The notes beneath the pieces were generated by a model. The model worked only from the letters and a program-made list of their open reading frames with translations, ran no database searches and was not told where the DNA came from. A program made the translations under genes and the position numbers. Shown here one piece after another: positions 16,022-25,583 of a stretch of DNA of 64,000 bases (position 1 is the stretch's first letter; each line of letters begins with the position of its first letter). The stretch covers positions 1 through 64,000 of the forward strand of contig LNBX01000024.1 in the NCBI GenBank assembly GCA_001567275.1. Reading direction: 5' to 3'. The DNA comes from Bacteroidetes bacterium OLB10. GTDB lineage: Bacteria > Bacteroidota > Bacteroidia > AKYH767-A > OLB10.

Positions 16022-17155
16022 ATGAGAAAGTTTTTTCGGGTATTTGCTGCCATCATTGTTGTTTTAACAATCATACTGTATGCCACAGGCAAATTATATT
16101 ATTATAAAGCCATTATTTATAATTATGTGGATATTGACGATTTGAATTTATTTTATAATCGCCCGGTTGAAGCAGAAAAGAGTCAGGAATGGAATATTTC
16201 AAAGTTTTACAACAGTGAAAAACTGAGTGACACACTCACTTCATTTCTTACAGCAAATAAAAGTGTGGCATTCATGATTATCAAAGATGATTCTATCCGA
16301 TACGAACAGTATTGGGAAGGTTATGGTGATTCTTCTCTTTCCAATTCTTTTTCAATGGCCAAAAGCATTGTAGGATTACTCATAGGAGTTGCAATAGATG
16401 AAGGGAAGATAAAAAGTATTGATCAACCGGTTGGTGATTATATTCCTGAATTTAAAGAGGGAGATAAATCAAAAATTACCATTCGTCATTTGCTGATGAT
16501 GAGTTCAGGATTAGACTGGAATGAAGGTTATGCATCACTTACATCACAGGTAACTGAAGCATATTATGGTTCGGATTTATACAAACTGGTTGCAAATCTG
16601 AAGGTAGCTTCACCCCCCGGCAAAGAATGGAGTTACAAAAGTTGCGATCCTGAACTTCTTGCTATCATTCTAACAAAAGCAACAGGTGTTCCTTTGGCAG
16701 AATATGCATCAGAAAAAATTTGGAAACAGGTTGGTGCAACACACACAGCACAATGGAGTCTCGATCATAAGGACGGATTGGAAAAGGCGTACTGTTGTTT
16801 TTACAGTAATGCACGCGATTTTGCACGGTTTGGCAAACTCGCTTTGAATGACGGTAAATGGAATGATAAACAGATAGTAGATTCAGCGTATGTTTCTCTG
16901 ATTACACATCCCAACGGTCTTATTGACCCTGAAACCAATCAGCCTGTGAAAGTCTATGGTTATCAGTGGTGGACGGATAACTTTTTGAATCATCGTGTAT
17001 TTTATATGCGTGGTATATTAGGCCAGTATGTTATTGTAGTGCCTGACATGAAACTGATAATTGTGAGGCTCGGACACAAACGAAGCACCGATGCCAATGG
17101 CAAAGCCAATGATTATCCATTTTATGCTTCAGAGGTGATTAAGATGTTTGAATAG
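16022..17155 (+). CDS. Class C beta-lactamase-related serine hydrolase, membrane-anchored
   Basis: The 377-residue protein has an N-terminal hydrophobic segment (about residues 4-22, VFAAIIVVLTIILYATGKLYYY) that is a signal anchor or uncleaved signal. The beta-lactamase fold follows with the SxxK motif at Ser111-Lys114 (FSMAKSIVG), a Tyr motif in EWSYKSCDPELL, and a C-terminal RGILGQY in place of the KTG/HxG triad. Members of this family (EstB, AmpH, 6-aminohexanoate-dimer hydrolase) cut esters, amides or muropeptides; they are rarely true beta-lactamases. Only 3 bases separate it from lipB, so both are probably read together. Substrate unknown. Confidence 0.8.
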   Translation: MRKFFRVFAAIIVVLTIILYATGKLYYYKAIIYNYVDIDDLNLFYNRPVEAEKSQEWNISKFYNSEKLSDTLTSFLTANKSVAFMIIKDDSIRYEQYWEGYGDSSLSNSFSMAKSIVGLLIGVAIDEGKIKSIDQPVGDYIPEFKEGDKSKITIRHLLMMSSGLDWNEGYASLTSQVTEAYYGSDLYKLVANLKVASPPGKEWSYKSCDPELLAIILTKATGVPLAEYASEKIWKQVGATHTAQWSLDHKDGLEKAYCCFYSNARDFARFGKLALNDGKWNDKQIVDSAYVSLITHPNGLIDPETNQPVKVYGYQWWTDNFLNHRVFYMRGILGQYVIVVPDMKLIIVRLGHKRSTDANGKANDYPFYASEVIKMFE

Positions 17156-17198
17156 AATTTCATTGAAACAAATTTTAAAAAAATCAGTTTAAGGAGTT

Positions 17199-17603
17199 AT
17201 GTTGAAAGATATTCCTGAGTTAAAGGTTGAGAATGTGGCTATAGCTGTTGTCAAGGAAACAAACAACAGTGGCAAAGAGGAATGGAATGCCTACATTCTT
17301 AATCTGAAAGAGGAGGAACTGGAAGGAGTGCTGATTACCAGCAAAGGATATGGCATACGTGAAGGCGAAAACATTAAAACTTCAACTTTACGACATTTTA
17401 TTGAGAATATTCCTGCACACTCTTTTATTAAAATAGAACCAATCATTGATAATGTGCTTGCACTGAACAACGAATACTGGGTCAGCTTTTATCTGAACAA
17501 TAATATGTACGACAGAAAATATGTTTTTTTACCAGGAGTAATCAACGAAGATTATTTTACAAATATTCCATTACTCAACAAACGTGGAGTAATGATTAAA
17601 TAA
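17199..17603 (+). CDS. Conserved Bacteroidota protein of unknown function
   Basis: The 134-residue protein has no signal peptide or membrane segment and a mixed alpha/beta composition with three visible strands (VAIAVVKETN, WNAYILNLKEEEL, EYWVSFYLNNNMYDRKYVFLPG). I recall proteins of this kind in many Bacteroidota genomes without assigned function, but cannot name a domain. An AAGGAG sequence at 17191-17196 lies only two bases before the ATG, too close for normal Shine-Dalgarno use; the second codon is a TTG. The gene sits 43 bases after the serine hydrolase and is convergent with the exonuclease gene. Confidence 0.65.
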   Translation: MLKDIPELKVENVAIAVVKETNNSGKEEWNAYILNLKEEELEGVLITSKGYGIREGENIKTSTLRHFIENIPAHSFIKIEPIIDNVLALNNEYWVSFYLNNNMYDRKYVFLPGVINEDYFTNIPLLNKRGVMIK

Positions 17604-17617
17604 TTTTTATTGCTGAA

Positions 17618-18655
17618 TTATTCATTATTCAGTTCCGGCATATTCATTACCATTTGCTCTGAAGTGTTGCTCATATTTTCCAGTTCTTTAGACTGAAGTC
17701 CGCACACACGAAGCCATTTCGAAAATTCTGAAGTATAACCATGCGTTGTATAAATACATTGTGCACCGGTTTCCCTTACAGCAGTATTCAATTCATCCCA
17801 GTCAGAATGGTCGCTTAATTCAAAACCTTTGTGATAAGCAGTATGTTTCTTTTTCTCTAACGCACCCACCCATCCGCTGCAAAAACCAACCTGATAGTTG
17901 GGTAATTTTCTCAACCATAAATTTTCTGTTGCAGAAGGTTGAGATAACACCAATGCTCCCTTTAATATTTCAGCAGGTAAGGTTTGTTTTAACGGAATTA
18001 CCGAAGGAAGCAGGAGTCCAGCTTCTGACAATCGCTCATGTAATTTAACTATGGAAGGATGTGCATAAACAGGAAAATCAAATTTCGGAAGATTCACTAA
18101 CAACCGTTGCATTTTGCCAAGAGCATATCCCATCAGCACACTGGTTATCCCTTCTGAATGATTTTTTGAAACCCAGTTTGTAATTTCATCTATTACGGTT
18201 TGTTGTGGTTTCCATTTAAATTTAGATAAACCGAAAGTTGTTTCTGTAATAAACACATTGCATTTAACCGGTTCAAAAGGAGCACTGAAATTATCATTTT
18301 GCATTTTATAATCTCCGCTCACCACCCACACTTCGCCTTTATGTTCTACCCGTATTTGCGCACTTCCGATGATATGCCCTGCAGGATGCAATGAAAACCT
18401 GACACCATTGATGGTAAACGATTCACCATATTCAACAGTGCGGAGGCTGATTTGCTCTCCAAGTCTCATCCTCAAAACCGGTTCAGAATGTTTATGTGCC
18501 AGATAATGTTTACTCCCGGGCCTTGCATGGTCGCCATGTGCATGGGTGATGATGGCATTTTCTACTCTGCGTGATGGGTCAATATAAATATCTGCCTGTG
18601 GGCAATAAATACCTTTTCGGGTGTACTCAAGTAAGTGACTCATGGACGATGTCAT
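17618..18655 (-). CDS. Ligase-associated DNA exonuclease, metallo-beta-lactamase fold
   Basis: The product carries the metal-binding HxHxDH motif (THAHGDHARPGS), a second metal site in HPAGHIIGSAQI and SGDYKMQNDNF, and the beta-CASP-like C-terminal His motif (SDHSDWDEL). These and the overall start (YTRKGIYCPQADIYID) match the bacterial exonuclease family encoded beside ATP-dependent DNA ligase and an Lhr-like helicase, a proposed repair cassette. Neither partner is present in this window. TTG 18661, ATG 18655 and ATG 18643 are possible starts; 18655 is chosen since a -7-like box (TATATTTA, 18681-18674) lies 18 bases before it. Length is normal. Confidence 0.85.
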   Translation of the reverse strand: MTSSMSHLLEYTRKGIYCPQADIYIDPSRRVENAIITHAHGDHARPGSKHYLAHKHSEPVLRMRLGEQISLRTVEYGESFTINGVRFSLHPAGHIIGSAQIRVEHKGEVWVVSGDYKMQNDNFSAPFEPVKCNVFITETTFGLSKFKWKPQQTVIDEITNWVSKNHSEGITSVLMGYALGKMQRLLVNLPKFDFPVYAHPSIVKLHERLSEAGLLLPSVIPLKQTLPAEILKGALVLSQPSATENLWLRKLPNYQVGFCSGWVGALEKKKHTAYHKGFELSDHSDWDELNTAVRETGAQCIYTTHGYTSEFSKWLRVCGLQSKELENMSNTSEQMVMNMPELNNE

Positions 18656-18742
18656 AATCAATTCTGATATGTGTAAATATAGATGATAAATAAATTCAAT
18701 TCAGGCATACACATCTGTTTTTTATCTTGTTTCTTTGCCTGT

Positions 18743-20129
18743 ATGAACAGGAATATACGATTACTCTTCATCGCACTTGTTGTACTTAGCAGCCGTCTGA
18801 TTTTTGTGGATGCCGGTTTTGGTTCAGAAGAAGATGCATGGGGTTATGCGGTAAACGCACAACTGATGGAGCAATCACATACCTATGAATATGCACGTAT
18901 GCCCGGACATCCTGTTGTAGAATATGTGTACAGTTGGTTGCCGGTAAAAGAAGCATGGATTTTTAACATTTGTACGGCATTGTTGAGCACCATTGCTGTT
19001 ATTTTCTTTTTTCTCATTCTTGACCGCTACAGGCTTCAGGCAGTTATTGGCTCATTGATGCTGGCCTTTACACCTGCTTTTTACATTCACAGTTCTGATG
19101 CTATGGACTATAACTGGTCCTTATGTTTTTTATTAGGCTCATTTTATTTTCTTGGTAAAAGATGGGTGTTATTATCGGCATTTTTTTCTGGCTCTTGCCA
19201 CAGGCTGCCGTATTACTGCAGCAGTTGCAATCATTCCTTTTCTGTATTATTTATTTCTTGCATCCGAAAGCAGAAAAAATATTTTTCAGTTTTTGTTGCT
19301 TACGTTGATACTTTTGTTTCTGATTTATGCACCTGCTATTAAACATTATGGTTTTTCATTCTTTGATTATGTGAATCAGTTTGGATATCCGCCACTCATC
19401 AAGTCGTTGTATAAAGCCTCCTTTGGAGTTTGGGGAACTTCCGGTCTGCTGGCAACCGGCATAGCAATTATTGTTTCGGCAATAGAATATTTCAGAAAAT
19501 CGTATTCAAGTGCATACCGCCCTTTGATTTCATCTATTATTCTGCTCGTCTTTCTGTTTGTTATATTGTATTTTTATGAGCCACATAAATCAGGATACCT
19601 GATTCCGGTTATTCCATTTGTAATAGTTTTTATTCTGCTTTTCGTAAAGAATGTCATCCATCAGATATGGATTTGCGCTATGTTGATTGCAGGATGTTTT
19701 TTTGCAGGAATTAATCTTGCTGACGACAACAGGAGCGCTACTCCTTCTGATTTTGCAATCATTAAAACCATACATCACCAAAAAGTAGCTTTTGATTTAT
19801 TGAGCGGAAGTGTGACGGACGACTATAAAAAACGATGGGCAAGAATAAATTATACCAATAAAGTTATTGATGCTGCCGGCCGTTTAGAGGGAAAGAGTGT
19901 TATCATAAGCGGATACTGGCTGAATAATATATTGATTCAGGTACAAGGAAGAGAGAAAGAAAATATCCTGTTTAAGCATTATCTGAATAGAGACGAAATG
20001 CAAAAACTCTCATTGGAAGGATTTAAAATTTACTATATCAAAGGTCAGGATAAAGATAACGACAGGTGTTACAAAGAAAATTTTACAAATGAAATGGCTC
20101 AGTTACTCAATACAGATATCCGTCAGTAA
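18743..20129 (+). CDS. Multi-pass membrane glycosyltransferase-like protein, frameshifted
   Basis: Two overlapping frames together encode one membrane protein of about 460 residues with about 9-11 hydrophobic segments. The first frame (to about 19187) gives SSRLIFVDAGFGSEEDAWGY with the acidic residues typical of the first periplasmic loop of GT-C (GT39/ArnT-like) enzymes, and MPGHP. The second frame continues LALATGCRITAAVAIIP. The join lies in a run of seven T at 19181-19187; six T would restore FFLALATG. The family attaches sugars from lipid carriers. Start ATG 18743 is preferred over an upstream in-frame ATG at 18683 because a near -7 box (TTTCTTTG) ends five bases before it. The C-terminal part (about 330 onward) looks soluble. 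Acceptor unknown. Confidence 0.65.
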
Positions 20130-20196
20130 CTTTAAAAGACCGAAACAAAGAATAGTTAAAAGAACACTGAACTTTTTCAGGAAATATTGGTTTATT

Positions 20197-20204
20197 TACT
20201 TTTG
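20197..20204 (+). promoter_or_regulatory. -7 box TACTTTTG five bases before DUF59 start
   Basis: An exact TAnnTTTG box ends at 20204 and the ATG begins at 20210. Transcription should begin at or next to the A of the start codon, so the mRNA is predicted to be leaderless. Confidence 0.6.
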
Positions 20205-20209
20205 CAACT

Positions 20210-20524
20210 ATGGAAGAGGTACAACCATTAATTGAAAGAATTGTAGAAGTTATCAGAACATGTTACGACCCGGAAATTCCGGTTAACATTTGTGAACTTG
20301 GGTTGATTTATGATATTCGCATCAGCGAGGGTAACGATTTATCTGTAAAAATGACTCTTACATCGCCAAACTGCCCTGTTGCTGAAACACTGCCTGCTGA
20401 AGTAGAGCAAAAACTGGAGAATATACCTGAACTGAACAGTGTAAAAGTGGAAGTTACTTTTGACCCTCCCTGGGAAAGAGAGATGATGAGTGAAGAAGCA
20501 AAGATGGAACTCGGAATGTGGTAA
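20210..20524 (+). CDS. DUF59/MIP18-family iron-sulfur assembly protein (SufT/PaaD-like)
   Basis: The 104-residue protein matches the DUF59 (FeS_assembly_P) family: IVEVIRTCYDPEIPVNICELGLIYDIRI holds the DPE and LGL motifs, and MTLTSPNCPVAETLPAEVEQKL the conserved Cys region, ending VTFDPPWEREMMSEEAKMELG. Members (SufT, human CIAO2/MIP18) help load iron-sulfur clusters onto target proteins. In Bacteroidota this gene and the DUF2480 gene that follows 4 bases later usually end the suf operon; here sufBCDS are not adjacent. A -7 box ends five bases before the ATG. Confidence 0.88.
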   Translation: MEEVQPLIERIVEVIRTCYDPEIPVNICELGLIYDIRISEGNDLSVKMTLTSPNCPVAETLPAEVEQKLENIPELNSVKVEVTFDPPWEREMMSEEAKMELGMW

Positions 20525-20528
20525 AATA

Positions 20529-21035
20529 ATGCAGGACGAAATCATTAACAGAGTTGCTCAAAGCGGACTGATACAAATAAGTCCGGCAGATTATCTCCCC
20601 ACCGGTGAGAGAATTCTACTCGACATCAAACCCTGGTTGTTTCAGGAAATCATTCTAAAGGAAAAAGATTTTCGCGAATATATAAAGTCCTGCAACTGGC
20701 AGCAATATAATCAGAAATATGTTGCTGTGCACTGCACTGCAGATGCCATTATTCCCACATGGGCATACATGATTATATCTTCAGCCCTGGAATCTGTTGC
20801 TGCGAAAATATTTTTTGGCACCATCGAAAACATGGAAGAATTTCTTGCCACCGAAAATATCAGAAATACTGACTTTGAAAAATTCAGAAACCAACGTGTA
20901 GTCATCAAGGGTTGTTCCGATTATGCATTTTCTCCTGCGGTGTATATGTTGCTCACCGAAAAACTAAGACCTGTAGCCAAAAGCATTCTCTTCGGAGAGC
21001 CATGTTCAACAGTGCCTGTATTTAAAGCAAAATAA
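20529..21035 (+). CDS. DUF2480 family protein
   Basis: This 168-residue protein matches the DUF2480 family found almost only in Bacteroidota, next to Suf genes. Visible family features are ILLDIKPWLFQEIILKEKDFREYI and the conserved CTADAIIPTWAYMII segment and VVIKGCSD near the C-terminus. Cys residues in these segments could bind a metal, but the function is unknown. ATG 20529 is chosen rather than an upstream in-frame ATG at 20490, which overlaps the DUF59 gene. Spacing of 4 bases to DUF59 indicates one transcript. Confidence 0.83.
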   Translation: MQDEIINRVAQSGLIQISPADYLPTGERILLDIKPWLFQEIILKEKDFREYIKSCNWQQYNQKYVAVHCTADAIIPTWAYMIISSALESVAAKIFFGTIENMEEFLATENIRNTDFEKFRNQRVVIKGCSDYAFSPAVYMLLTEKLRPVAKSILFGEPCSTVPVFKAK

Positions 21036-21114
21036 AAGCTAATTAACTTTTATTAACTCTGTATAAAGTTTAATTACAGATATTCGCATTTCTTTAAATA
21101 ATAACACTTAAATA

Positions 21115-23268
21115 ATGAGAAAATTACGTTTATGGATGACGGCAGTAGCTTTAGCCGTTTCAGGATTGGTACATGCCGATGAGGGTATGTGGTTGCTGTC
21201 AACACTTAAGCAACTCAATGAAGCTGATATGCAAAAGATGGGCTTTAAGCTTACTGCAGATGATATTTATAATATCAACAAAGCTTCTATGAAAGATGGT
21301 ATCGTTCACTTTGGCGGAGGATGTACCGGTGAGATTGTTTCACCTGATGGATTAATTCTTACCAACCATCATTGCGGACTTGATTATATTCAGTCGCTGA
21401 GTTCTGTTGAACATGATTATCTGCAAAATGGTTTTTGGGCTGCCACACGTGCGAATGAATTGCCCGCACCGGGGTTAACTGTACGTTTTCTGATTCGTAT
21501 GGAAGATGTAACCTCAAAAGTAAAAGCCGGGCTTGGTGATGTACAAAACGAATCTGATTTACAAACAAAACTTGTATCAGTATTTTCAAAGATTACAAAA
21601 GAAGCTACAGAAGGAACAGGATATATTGCTGATGTTAAATCCACTTTTGGTGGCAATGAGTATTACTTATTTGTTTACGAAAAATACGAAGATGTACGCC
21701 TGGTAGGCACTCCTCCAATGAGCATCGGAAATTTTGGAGGTGATACAGACAACTGGATGTGGCCACGTCACACAGGTGATTTCTCTATGTTCAGAGTTTA
21801 TGCTTCACCGGATGGTAAACCTGCTAAATATTCCAAAGACAATGTTCCTTTGAAATCAAAATTCTACTTCCCGGTAAGTATTAAAGGACTTCAGGAAGGA
21901 GATTTTACAATGGTGATGGGTTACCCGGGACGCACAGACCGCTACGCAACATCTTATTCAATTGAAAACTCATTGGATATTACCAGCCCTGCACTTGTTA
22001 AGATTCGTACCAAAAGACTGAATGTAATTAATGAAGCAATGGCTTCAAGTGACGAAATCAGAATCAAATATCAGTCCAAGAAAAACATAGTAAGCAACTA
22101 TTGGAAGTTTTTTATAGGTCAGCAAAAGCAGTTAAAACGTATGAAAGTAATAGACCAAAAACGTGATCAGGAAAATAAATTTAATGAATGGGTGAATGCT
22201 GATAAGAAAAGAAAACTGGAATATGGATTTGTGCTCAATGCATTGCAGAACTCTTATATGGAATCGCGTAAATACGCCAAGGTACGTGTGTATATGAGAG
22301 AAGCATTACAGGGAACAGAAATACTTCGTTATGCTAATTCGTTTAGTGCACTCGAAAAAGCATTGAATGAAAAGAATCCCAATCAGGAAGATATTAAAGC
22401 GAAAACAGCAGCGCTGAAGTCACAGGTGGACGATTTTTTTAGTGAGTATGATGCGGGAGTGGACAAGAAAGTATTTGCCGTACTGATGAAAACTTTTATG
22501 GATGACATAGCTCCTGAACAGCGGGCACCCGAACTGGCAAAAATGCTTAGTAAAAGTAAAGGCAATTATGAGAAATGGGCAGACCATGTGTTTTCAAAAA
22601 GCATATTTGCCGATAAAAACAAAGTGTTGGAATTTTTAGATAATCCTTCTGCAAAAACAATCAATAACGACCCTGCATTTCAAATTATAAACGATCAGTC
22701 AGTTTTTTATGCTGACAATTTCAGTGAGGCAGCAAGAAAATCTGAATTAGAGCAAGCGGCTAATAACAGAAAATATATTCAGGGTCTCAGAGAAATGATG
22801 CCGGAGAAAAAATTTAGTCCTGATGCCAACTCTACCATGCGCCTAACTTATGGTAAAGTAAAACACTACGACCCTGCAGATGCAGTGAAGTATGACTGGA
22901 CTTCGACAATTGAAGGTGTTATGCAAAAGATGGATAATGACAATCCTGAATTTGTTGTTCCTGAGAAATTGGTTGATTTATATAATCATAAAGATTATGG
23001 CCGTTATGCAAAAGATGGAGTGCTGCACACTTGTTTTATTACTGATAATGATATCACAGGTGGCAACAGCGGTAGCCCGGTGATTAATGGTAATGGTGAA
23101 ATTGTCGGTCTGGCTTTTGATGGCAACTGGGAAGCAATGAGTGGCGATATTAAGTTTGATGAAAACTTTAAGCGTACCATCGCTGTAGATATTCGTTATG
23201 TATTATTCTGTATTGAAAAGTTTGGCGGAGCCAAACATGTTGTGGATGAAATGAAAGTTATCGAGTAA
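21115..23268 (+). CDS. S46 family dipeptidyl-peptidase, DPP7-type
   Basis: The 717-residue protein starts with a signal peptide ending near LVHADEG and then MWLLSTLKQLNEADMQKMG, the mature N-terminus typical of S46 enzymes. The chymotrypsin-like catalytic elements are TNHHCGLD (His85 or His86; family His is the first after TN) and GGNSGSPV with Ser652. Eighteen residues after Ser652 lies Gly670 (AFDGNWE). In Porphyromonas DPP7 the equivalent position is Gly and in DPP11 Arg, which decides between hydrophobic and acidic P1 residues; this protein is therefore predicted to be DPP7-like. S46 enzymes release dipeptides in the periplasm and feed peptide-using Bacteroidota. It could process peptides made by the secreted metalloprotease. 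A strong terminator follows. Confidence 0.92.
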   Translation: MRKLRLWMTAVALAVSGLVHADEGMWLLSTLKQLNEADMQKMGFKLTADDIYNINKASMKDGIVHFGGGCTGEIVSPDGLILTNHHCGLDYIQSLSSVEHDYLQNGFWAATRANELPAPGLTVRFLIRMEDVTSKVKAGLGDVQNESDLQTKLVSVFSKITKEATEGTGYIADVKSTFGGNEYYLFVYEKYEDVRLVGTPPMSIGNFGGDTDNWMWPRHTGDFSMFRVYASPDGKPAKYSKDNVPLKSKFYFPVSIKGLQEGDFTMVMGYPGRTDRYATSYSIENSLDITSPALVKIRTKRLNVINEAMASSDEIRIKYQSKKNIVSNYWKFFIGQQKQLKRMKVIDQKRDQENKFNEWVNADKKRKLEYGFVLNALQNSYMESRKYAKVRVYMREALQGTEILRYANSFSALEKALNEKNPNQEDIKAKTAALKSQVDDFFSEYDAGVDKKVFAVLMKTFMDDIAPEQRAPELAKMLSKSKGNYEKWADHVFSKSIFADKNKVLEFLDNPSAKTINNDPAFQIINDQSVFYADNFSEAARKSELEQAANNRKYIQGLREMMPEKKFSPDANSTMRLTYGKVKHYDPADAVKYDWTSTIEGVMQKMDNDNPEFVVPEKLVDLYNHKDYGRYAKDGVLHTCFITDNDITGGNSGSPVINGNGEIVGLAFDGNWEAMSGDIKFDENFKRTIAVDIRYVLFCIEKFGGAKHVVDEMKVIE

Positions 23269-23291
23269 AAACAGAAGAGGTATTCAAGAGA

Positions 23292-23322
23292 AAAGGCCGC
23301 GCATCAGCGCGGCCTTTCTTTT
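23292..23322. terminator. Bidirectional terminator between S46 peptidase and odhB
   Basis: AAAGGCCGCGC (23292-23302) pairs perfectly with GCGCGGCCTTT (23307-23317) around a four-base loop, with T-rich sequence after it and A-rich sequence before it. It serves both convergent genes. Confidence 0.9.
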
Positions 23323-23353
23323 TGTTTATTGGTAAAAGAATAAATCCTTTCGG

Positions 23354-24617
23354 CTACAAATGTAATAATACTTTGATTGGGTCGTTGCCTTCAAACAACA
23401 TTTTTGTTGGGTCTTCCAACATTTGTTTTACCTTAACCAAAAAACTTACTGACTCGCGGCCATCAATAATCCGGTGATCATAAGATAAAGCAACATACAT
23501 GATTGGACGAATAACTACACTTCCGTTCACTGCTACAGGACGCTCTACAATATTGTGCATACCAAGTATTGCGCTCTGTGGAGGATTGATAATCGGTGTT
23601 GACAACATCGAACCAAACACACCACCATTGGTAATGGTAAATGTTCCTCCGGTCATTTCATCAATGGTAATTTTTCCGTCACGTGCTTTGCCTGCAAGTT
23701 CCAGTACCTGTTGTTCAATCTGTACAAGTGTCAGCGATTCGGCATTGCGAATCACCGGCACCATTAACCCTTTAGGTGCACTCACAGCAATTCCAATGTC
23801 ACAATAATTATTATATACTATTTCATCACCATCAATCTGAGCATTCACTGCAGGAAAAGATTTTAATGCAGCACAAACGGCTTTGGTGAAAAAAGACATG
23901 AAACCAAGTCCCACACCATGTTTTTCTTTAAACACATCTTTATACTGTTTGCGAATATTCATGATGGCACTCATGTCCACTTCATTAAAAGTGGTGAGCA
24001 TAGCTGTTTCCTGTTTCACTGCTACCAACCGTTGCGAAAGTTTTTTTCGCAGCATGGTCATTTTCTCTCTCCGCACTTCCCGTGAAACCACTCCGTCAGT
24101 TTTTGCAACTGTTGCAGGTGTTGTTACTACTGCAGGTTGCTTCATGGCTTCAAGTACATCGCCCTTGGTAATGCGTCCTGCTTTTCCTGTTGCTGATATC
24201 TGTGAAGGTTCAACTTTGTTTTCTTTCATCAGTTTTTCTGCAGCTACTGATGGTGTACCTGATGCGTAACTTTTAGTTTTCTTTTCGGAAGTTGCAGCAG
24301 GAGCAACAGGTTTAGTTTCGGTTTCTTTTTGTGATTTTGTTTCCTGTTTGGTTGCAGTAGCTGCAGCTGAAGGTTTTGCAGCATCGGTGTCAATGGTGCA
24401 GGCAACTGTGCCAACAGCAATGGTATCTCCTTCCTGGGCTTTTATATGCAACACACCATCTGCTTCGGCTGCAAGCGTAAGGGTTGCTTTGTCAGAATCT
24501 ATTTCTGCAATCTCTTCATCCTTCTCCACATAGTCACCATCTTTTTTTTATCCATCGTGCTATCTGCACTTCTGTGATGCTTTCTCCCGGACTTGGTACT
24601 TTTATTTCGACAATCAT
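23354..24617 (-). CDS. odhB: 2-oxoglutarate dehydrogenase E2 (dihydrolipoamide succinyltransferase), frameshifted
   Basis: E2 transfers succinyl groups to CoA in the citric acid cycle. The protein has an N-terminal lipoyl domain with the lipoylated Lys in EIDSDKAT, an Ala/Thr/Pro/Lys-rich linker, an E1/E3-binding domain ([20 protein letters not shown]), and a catalytic domain ending in [12 protein letters not shown] with the HxxxDG motif. The start ATG at 24617 gives [20 protein letters not shown], a typical N-terminus, but the frame breaks at eight T on the plus strand (24542-24549); seven would give [14 protein letters not shown] and restore the whole gene. Without the first 30 residues the lipoyl domain would be incomplete, so an indel error is likely. 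The E1 gene (odhA/sucA), usually next to it, is not adjacent. Confidence 0.88.
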
Positions 24618-24815
24618 TTTACTGATAAAATTGTTTCTGCAAAGGTATTGGTTATTTTGGATTTTACTGAATGAAATTATGTGTGTTGAATGTTATCAGT
24701 ATTATCAAGTCTGAATTGTTCTTCAAATTACATTCATTTGACAAATGTGTGTTCATCGGATTTAATTCACTGTTAAAATTGTTCAGCTGAAATCAACAGT
24801 GTTCAAAAGCAATTC

Positions 24816-24823
24816 TACTTTTG
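24816..24823 (+). promoter_or_regulatory. -7 box TACTTTTG before the DNA alkylation repair-like gene
   Basis: Exact TAnnTTTG match, 27 bases before the ATG at 24851. No -33 TTG at the usual distance. Confidence 0.5.
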
Positions 24824-24850
24824 TATCAACAACAATCAGAAACATCTGTG

Positions 24851-25544
24851 ATGAATACGAACGAAATAGTTCAGGCAATAAAATTGCAACGCAACGAAAA
24901 AAAACATCCTGGGGCAAAAAAGGTTTGGTATTACCGGAGCAGAATCATACGGACTGTCCATGCCTCAATTAAGAAGTATTGCAAAGAGTGTTGGAAAAAA
25001 TCATGCACTTGCTCAGGACTTATGGGCAACACAAATACGTGAAGCACGACATATAGCAGTGATGATTGCCGAAAAAGATAAGGTTACAGAAAGGCTGATG
25101 GAAAGATGGGTAAAGGATTTTGATTCATGGGACATTGTGGATAATTGTTGTTCAACATTATTTTGTCGCACACCTTTTGCTTACAACAAAGTGTTGGAAT
25201 GGAGTAACCGAAAGCGTGAATTCGAAAAAAGAGCTGCCTTTTCTCTGATGGCTTTTCTTGCAGTTCACGATAAGAAACAATCAGATAAAGCTTTTGATGA
25301 ATTTCTGGAAATCATCATTCGTGAATCTGACGATCAGCGCAATTTTGTGAAGAAGGCAGTCAACTGGGCGTTGAGACAGATAGGTAAACGAAACATTCGT
25401 TTGTGTAATAAGGCCATTGCCGCTTGCAAAACAATTCATGCCAAGGGTGATGCAGCTTCCCGCTGGATAGCCAATGATGCACTTCGTGAACTCGAAAAAT
25501 ATAAACAGGAAGGGCGGATAAAATCTGTTGGAAGCATAAGTTAA
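24851..25544 (+). CDS. DNA alkylation repair (AlkD-like) HEAT-repeat protein, frameshifted
   Basis: The joined product is about 230 residues and resembles the AlkD/DNA_alkylation family, a HEAT-repeat fold that excises or binds alkylated bases. The first frame gives MNTNEIVQAIKLQRNEK and the second frame continues NILGQKRFGITGAESYGLSMPQLRSIAK, where RFGI and YGLSMPQLR are family marks; EARHIAVMIAE, WDIVDNCC and NWALRQIGKRN follow. The break is at eight A (24897-24904); seven restore the frame. Residues normally contacting DNA (Trp, Asp and Arg of AlkD) could correspond to the W of SWDIVD and the R of LRQIG, but I cannot align them with certainty. Confidence 0.78.
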
Positions 25545-25570
25545 GTCATTTTTTTTAATAAGGTGATAGA

Positions 25571-25578
25571 TACTTTTG
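25571..25578 (+). promoter_or_regulatory. -7 box TACTTTTG inside the longest frame of the barrel protein
   Basis: The exact box is followed after five bases by GTG at 25584, in frame with the barrel gene. It rules out the upstream GTG at 25563 as start and predicts a leaderless mRNA. Confidence 0.6.
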
Positions 25579-25583
25579 TAATC

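Noticed and set aside
16022-17155. Serine hydrolase as antibiotic-resistance beta-lactamase
   Set aside because: It has a membrane anchor and lacks a clear KTG motif; it fits the EstB/AmpH-like hydrolase group.
17191-17201. AAGGAG as a true Shine-Dalgarno
   Set aside because: Only two bases separate it from the ATG, too close for normal pairing.
18683-18742. N-terminal extension of the glycosyltransferase-like protein
   Set aside because: It lies before a -7-like box and adds 20 residues that look unlike a signal; ATG 18743 is better.
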